Translations under genes and position numbers: made by a program
Origin: Paracidovorax avenae
GTDB taxonomy: Bacteria; Pseudomonadota; Gammaproteobacteria; Burkholderiales; Burkholderiaceae_C
Assembly: GCF_040892545.1 (NCBI RefSeq)
Contig: NZ_CP156079.1
Location: 5,429,501 to 5,493,500 of the forward strand
Length of the DNA stretch: 64,000 nt
Direction of reading: 5' to 3'
Notes under the pieces: model-generated
Seen by the model: the letters and a program-made list of their open reading frames with translations, nothing else
What the model was told of the DNA's origin: nothing
Databases searched by the model: none
In this document: positions 57,563 through 64,000 of the stretch, one piece after another
How the letters are laid out: every line of letters starts with the position of its first letter
Numbering within the stretch: the stretch's first letter is position 1

Positions 57563-58329
57563 GGCAGCGCTCCCGGCATGCCGGAAGCATCCGGCGCCGG
57601 GGCCGGCCCGTCGGGCAGGAAGACATACCCCACGCCCCACACGGTGCGCAGGTGGCGCGGGTGCGCGGGATCCGGTTCGATGAGCTTGCGCAGGCGCATG
57701 ACCTGCACGTCGATGCTGCGGTCGGTGGCCACGTGGCCGGGGCCGTAGGCCAGCGCGATGAGCCTGTCACGCCCCAGCGGCCGGCGCGGCTGGCGGGCGA
57801 AGGCCAGCAGCAGCGCGAATTCGGTGCTGGACAGGTCCACCTCCTGGCCCGCCCGCTGCAGCCGGCGGGCGCCGGGCCAGAGAGTGCAATCGCCGAACTC
57901 GATGCGCTCGGGCGCGGCGGCAGCGGCCGCGGGCCCGTGGTGCGCGCCCAGCAGGCGCTGGCGCCGCACGAGGGCCTGGATGCGGGCGAGCAGCTCGCGC
58001 GGCTGGAACGGCTTGGGCAGGTAGTCGTCGGCCCCCATCTCCAGGCCCACCACGCGGTCCACCGGATCGCCACGCGCAGTCAGCATGAGGATGGGAATGG
58101 TCTCGCCCTGTGCACGCAGGCGGCGGCACAGCGAAAGGCCGTCCTCGCCGGGCATCATCACGTCCAGCACCAGTACATCGAAGCGTTCGCGCGCGAGCAG
58201 CCGCTCCAGGGGCGCCGCGCCATCGACGGCGCGCACGGCATATCCCTGGTCGCCCAGGTAGCGCTGCAGCAGGGCACGCAGGTCGGGCTCGTCGTCGGCC
58301 ACGAGGATCTTGGCGAGCGGTTCGGTCAT
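57559..58329 (-). CDS. OmpR-family response regulator
   Basis: 256 residues from the ATG at 58329. Receiver domain with the phosphoacceptor D56 in FDVLVLDVMMPGEDG, acidic pocket DDEPD (about 12-16) and the conserved Lys in YLPKPFQPREL. The C-terminal winged helix binds DNA (DVQVMRLRKLIEPDPAHPRH, WGVGYVF). It is the first gene of the leftward two-component operon and is divergent from a secreted low-complexity protein and an esterase, which are plausible targets. Confidence 0.93.
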   Translation of the reverse strand: MTEPLAKILVADDEPDLRALLQRYLGDQGYAVRAVDGAAPLERLLARERFDVLVLDVMMPGEDGLSLCRRLRAQGETIPILMLTARGDPVDRVVGLEMGADDYLPKPFQPRELLARIQALVRRQRLLGAHHGPAAAAAAPERIEFGDCTLWPGARRLQRAGQEVDLSSTEFALLLAFARQPRRPLGRDRLIALAYGPGHVATDRSIDVQVMRLRKLIEPDPAHPRHLRTVWGVGYVFLPDGPAPAPDASGMPGALP

Positions 58330-58466
58330 GGCGCGATGATGACAGGCGGTGACGGCCCCCGGACGGCCTGTCATGCCTTGTCATGATTTGCCGCGCGCGC
58401 TTCATCCGGGCGGCGTCGGGCTGGCGCACCATGCGTGCATTCCCGTTCCGCCACGAAGGAGCCGCC

Positions 58467-59018
58467 ATGTCCCGTCACCGTTCGCTGCCTTCCGCCCTGC
58501 CCCCCACGCTGTCCCTGGCGCTGTGCGCCGCCCTGCTGGCCGCGGGCACAGCGCAAGCCGAAAGCGCCCGAGTACTGCGGCGCAATGCCGAAGGTGGCAC
58601 CACGGCCGCCGCCGGCGTGGCGCGCTCGGGGCCCGGCGGCGGCGAACGCATGCGCGGCCACCGCCTGGTGACCGACGGCGAAGGCAACGCCACCCGCACC
58701 CGCCACGCCGCCACCGAAGGGCCGGGCGGCAGAACCCTGGAGCGCCAAAGTTCGACCACCCGCCAGGCGGATGGCACGACCGAGAGCACCCGCTCGGCCA
58801 GCGCCCAGGGGACCGCCGGCAGCTCGCAGACCCAGGCCCAGCGCAGTCACGCGGCGGACGGCAGCGTGACGCAGCAGCGCAACACCACGGCCACCAGCGC
58901 CGCCACCGGCCAGAGCGTGCAGTCCAGCACCAGCTACAGCAGCGCCACGGGCGCCACGCACACGGTGAACTGCTTCGACGCCAGCGGCGCGGCCATGGCC
59001 TGCCCCAGCCGCCCATGA
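58467..59018 (+). CDS. Secreted low-complexity (Ala/Ser/Thr/Gly-rich) protein
   Basis: 183 residues from the ATG at 58467 (AAGGAGCC precedes it). Signal peptide PTLSLALCAALLAAGTAQA, then a mature part made of imperfect Ser/Thr/Gln/Ala/Gly repeats (GNATRTRHAATEGPGGRTLE; QRSHAADGSVTQQRNTTATS), ending with a Cys pair in FDASGAAMACPSRP. No catalytic motif. Long arginine-poor S/T tracts suggest a surface or periplasmic fibre-like or adhesion protein, but the family is unknown. It is transcribed divergently from the two-component operon and is followed by the esterase gene 32 bp downstream. Confidence 0.6.
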   Translation: MSRHRSLPSALPPTLSLALCAALLAAGTAQAESARVLRRNAEGGTTAAAGVARSGPGGGERMRGHRLVTDGEGNATRTRHAATEGPGGRTLERQSSTTRQADGTTESTRSASAQGTAGSSQTQAQRSHAADGSVTQQRNTTATSAATGQSVQSSTSYSSATGATHTVNCFDASGAAMACPSRP

Positions 59019-59050
59019 TCCGATCACAACGCCTGAAGGAGGACCGTTCC

Positions 59051-60013
59051 ATGCCCCGTACCCTCTGGTGGACCGCCTCCACCGCCCTGCTGCTGGCGGG
59101 CATCTTCTCCAGCTGCCATGCCCAGCAACGGCTGCGCGACGACGGCAGCCGCGAGTCCCTGCGCAGCCGGTGGGCCGAGCGCGCGCAAGGTGCGACGGCC
59201 GCCCTGCCGGCCGGGGTGCGCAAGATCGCGAACCAGCCCTACGGCAACGATGCACGCCAGCGCATGGACGTGTACCTTCCGCCCGCCGGCGCCCTGCCCC
59301 CCGGCCTGCGCGCACCGGTGATCTTCATGGTGCATGGCGGCGCCTGGCGCACCGGCGACAAAGCCATGCCCAAGGTGGTGGAACACAAGGTCGCCCGCTG
59401 GGTGCCGCAGGGCTTCGTGCTGGTGTCGATCAACTACCGCATGCTGCCCGACACGCCCGTGGCGCAGCAGGCGCAGGACGTGGCCCTGGCGCTGGCCACC
59501 GCCCAGCAGCACGCGGGCGAATGGGGCGCGGACGCGGGGCGGTTCATCCTCATGGGGCACTCGGCCGGGGCGCACCTGGTGGCCCTGCTCAACGCCCGGC
59601 CGGACGCCGCGGTGCAATGGGGGGCATGGCCCTGGCTCGGCACGGTCGTTCTCGACAGCGCCGTGCTCGACGTGCCGCGGTTCATGGCCGCGCCGCACCT
59701 GCCGCTCTACGACGCGGCCTTCGGCACCGACCCGGCCCTGTGGGCCCAGCTGTCGCCCTACGATCAACTGGTGGCCGGCACGCCGCCCTGGCAGTTCGTC
59801 TGCTCCACGGAGCGGCCCGACCAGCCCTGCCTGCAGGCCGAATCCATGGCCCGCAAGGTGCACGCCCGAGGCAGCCGCGCCACGGTGCTGCCGCAGCCCC
59901 TGGACCACGGCGAGATCAACGGCGACCTGGGGCTGGACGGCGGCTACACCCAGGCGGTGGAAGACTTCATGGCCTCGCTGGACCCGCTGGTGGCGCGGCT
60001 GCTGCGGCGATAG
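59051..60013 (+). CDS. Exported alpha/beta-hydrolase (carboxylesterase-like)
   Basis: 320 residues with an N-terminal signal (WWTASTALLLAGIFSSCHAQ; the SSCHA sequence could be a lipobox). The oxyanion-hole motif HGGAW, the nucleophile elbow GHSAGAHL (Ser) and a C-terminal His in PLDHGEINGD fit the BD-FAE/HSL esterase group. Enzymes of this group cleave acyl or feruloyl esters; substrate unknown. It follows the low-complexity secreted protein by 32 bp in the same direction. Confidence 0.85.
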   Translation: MPRTLWWTASTALLLAGIFSSCHAQQRLRDDGSRESLRSRWAERAQGATAALPAGVRKIANQPYGNDARQRMDVYLPPAGALPPGLRAPVIFMVHGGAWRTGDKAMPKVVEHKVARWVPQGFVLVSINYRMLPDTPVAQQAQDVALALATAQQHAGEWGADAGRFILMGHSAGAHLVALLNARPDAAVQWGAWPWLGTVVLDSAVLDVPRFMAAPHLPLYDAAFGTDPALWAQLSPYDQLVAGTPPWQFVCSTERPDQPCLQAESMARKVHARGSRATVLPQPLDHGEINGDLGLDGGYTQAVEDFMASLDPLVARLLRR

Positions 60014-60043
60014 AGCCGGGCGGCTGCCCCGCCAGGGGCTGCT

Positions 60044-63097
<3,054 letters not shown>

Positions 63098-63195
63098 TTA
63101 AGGGCGTCGGCATGCGGGAAACCCACCATGATAGGTGAGGCCGGCCGGCAGCGCCCGTGCCCATAATCGAAGCCCGTTCCACCGGCGCCCGCGCC

Positions 63196-63786
63196 ATGCC
63201 CCTCCCGCCGCCAGCCGCCTCCACCGCCATCACCCGCCAGGACCGCGAACGCCTGCAGGGCCACCCCGCCCGGGCCGTCTGGCTCACGGGTCTCTCGGGC
63301 GCGGGCAAGACCACCCTCGCGCACGCGCTGGAGGCCTCGCTGCACCGCGACGGCCTGCGCACTTTCGTGATCGACGGCGACCGCCTGCGCGCCGGGCTCA
63401 GCAGCGACCTGGGCTTCACCGACGCGGACCGGGCCGAGAGCATCCGCCGGGCCGCGCAGGTGGCGCGGCTGTTCGTGGACGCGGGGATGGTCGCCATCGT
63501 CGCGCTGATCTCGCCGTTCCGGGCCGAGCGTGCGGCGGCGCAGGCGCTGTTCGCGCCCGGGGATTTCCTCGAGGTGTACGTGAACGTGCCGCTGGCAGTG
63601 GCGGAAGAGCGCGATCCCAAGGGCCTGTACCGGCGCGCCCGCAGCGGCGCACTGCCGCGCTTCACGGGGATCGATTCGCCCTACGAGCCGCCGGAGGCCC
63701 CCGCATTGGAATTGCGCACCGACGCGCTTTCCGTGGCGCAATGCGTGCAGCGCCTGCGCGCGCAACTGGGCCTGCCGTCGGCATAG
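63196..63786 (+). CDS. cysC: Adenylyl-sulfate kinase (APS kinase)-like protein
   Basis: 196 residues from the ATG at 63196. A GTG start at 63157 is open, but a CATAAT -10-like box (63162-63167) overlaps it, so the later start fits better. Walker A is GLSGAGKTTLAHALEASL (residues 32-49), followed by VIDGDRLRAGLSSDLGF, the APS-binding block (DGDNVRHGL in classic CysC), and FVDAGMVAIVALISPFRAER. It phosphorylates APS to PAPS in sulfate assimilation; the DGDRLRAGL variation leaves some doubt. It is not next to other cys genes. Confidence 0.85.
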   Translation: MPLPPPAASTAITRQDRERLQGHPARAVWLTGLSGAGKTTLAHALEASLHRDGLRTFVIDGDRLRAGLSSDLGFTDADRAESIRRAAQVARLFVDAGMVAIVALISPFRAERAAAQALFAPGDFLEVYVNVPLAVAEERDPKGLYRRARSGALPRFTGIDSPYEPPEAPALELRTDALSVAQCVQRLRAQLGLPSA

Positions 63787-63875
63787 GCGCCCGTTTTCCG
63801 CTCCATCCCGACCGTGGGCAACGGAAATTGCGCAGAGCGCACTTCACACAGCAGCGGTGTTCCGTCATGATGCAG

Positions 63876-63904
63876 GGTTACGCTTTTGTATCCAAAGGTT
63901 ACGC
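63876..63904. repeat. Two direct repeats GGTTACGC, 21 bp apart
   Basis: GGTTACGC at 63876-63883 and again at 63897-63904: centre-to-centre distance 21 bp, two helical turns, in an otherwise gene-free stretch (63787-63956) before the next start codon. That layout suits a dimeric activator or repressor site, but no matching regulator is identified. Confidence 0.35.
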
Positions 63905-63956
63905 CCGTCGTTTCAGCCTTTTGCCGCCGGTGCGCGCGGCCAGGTCCCGTTGCCCC

Positions 63957-64000
63957 ATGACTTCCGGTTTTTCCCACACCTTCCCGCTTCCCGCCCGCCT
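63957..64000 (+). CDS. Possible start of a gene running out of the window
   Basis: An ATG at 63957 opens an uninterrupted frame to the window end (MTSGFSHTFPLPAR), too short to identify. The GGTTACGC repeats lie about 55 bp upstream, as an operator would. No good ribosome-binding site precedes the ATG. Confidence 0.25.
   Translation, partial: MTSGFSHTFPLPAR

Overview
The window is GC-rich DNA of a Comamonadaceae betaproteobacterium, most likely a plant-associated Acidovorax of the avenae/citrulli type. I infer this from the protein sequences, the betaproteobacterial gene neighbourhoods (LysM-dprA divergent from def-fmt; sucCD; argC; pgk; pyrF; Bug/TctC receptors), and a very large PIP-box-associated protein that looks like a type III effector of a group II (HrpX-regulated) Hrp system. 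I saw no rRNA, tRNA, CRISPR array, transposase or prophage.

Layout. 1-6288: a TetR regulator overlapping a tripartite RND efflux operon (NodT outer-membrane factor, adaptor, pump). 6350-10680: PIP-like box and a 1412-aa candidate effector with a glycine-rich, alternating beta-strand C-terminal region. 10904-13108: a degenerate HD-domain protein, a secreted glutathione peroxidase, then a gene-poor, AT-richer stretch with a perfect PIP box, an orphan short ORF and a structured RNA-like segment ending in a T-run. 13157-20615: GST, purB, yaeQ, two small metal-binding proteins, a yybP-ykoY-type manganese riboswitch in front of a TerC gene, small membrane proteins and a BepA-like M48 protease. 20739-28837: moaC followed by a less GC-rich island on both strands that I interpret as type IV pilin plus pilin/surface glycosylation. 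It holds a GT-C membrane enzyme, a methyltransferase, a GT2-like enzyme, a 991-aa SPINDLY/OGT-type (GT41) protein with a degenerate second transferase domain, a small unknown protein and two tandem pilins under a sigma-54 promoter.

29052-42164 is mostly housekeeping: a tandem-FHA protein with a PP2C phosphatase, a second TerC, sucCD, argC, dprA and a LysM protein, def, a BamE-like lipoprotein, fmt, azlCD and pgk. 42235-50201 is accessory metabolism and transport: AraC regulator with PEBP, two EamA exporters, pyrF, a LysR-TctC-deacylase cluster and an SMR exporter. 50584-63786 holds a chemoreceptor, a DUF1800/DUF1501 secreted pair, an OmpR/EnvZ-type two-component system divergent from a low-complexity secreted protein and an esterase, uvrA, and an APS kinase.

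The most interesting signals are the effector with its barrel-like region, the perfect PIP box upstream of an orphan RNA/small ORF, the OGT-containing pilin island with an internal pseudo-transferase domain, and the alternative pairing visible in the TerC riboswitch. All functional names come from recognising sequence motifs and neighbourhoods; no database search was run.
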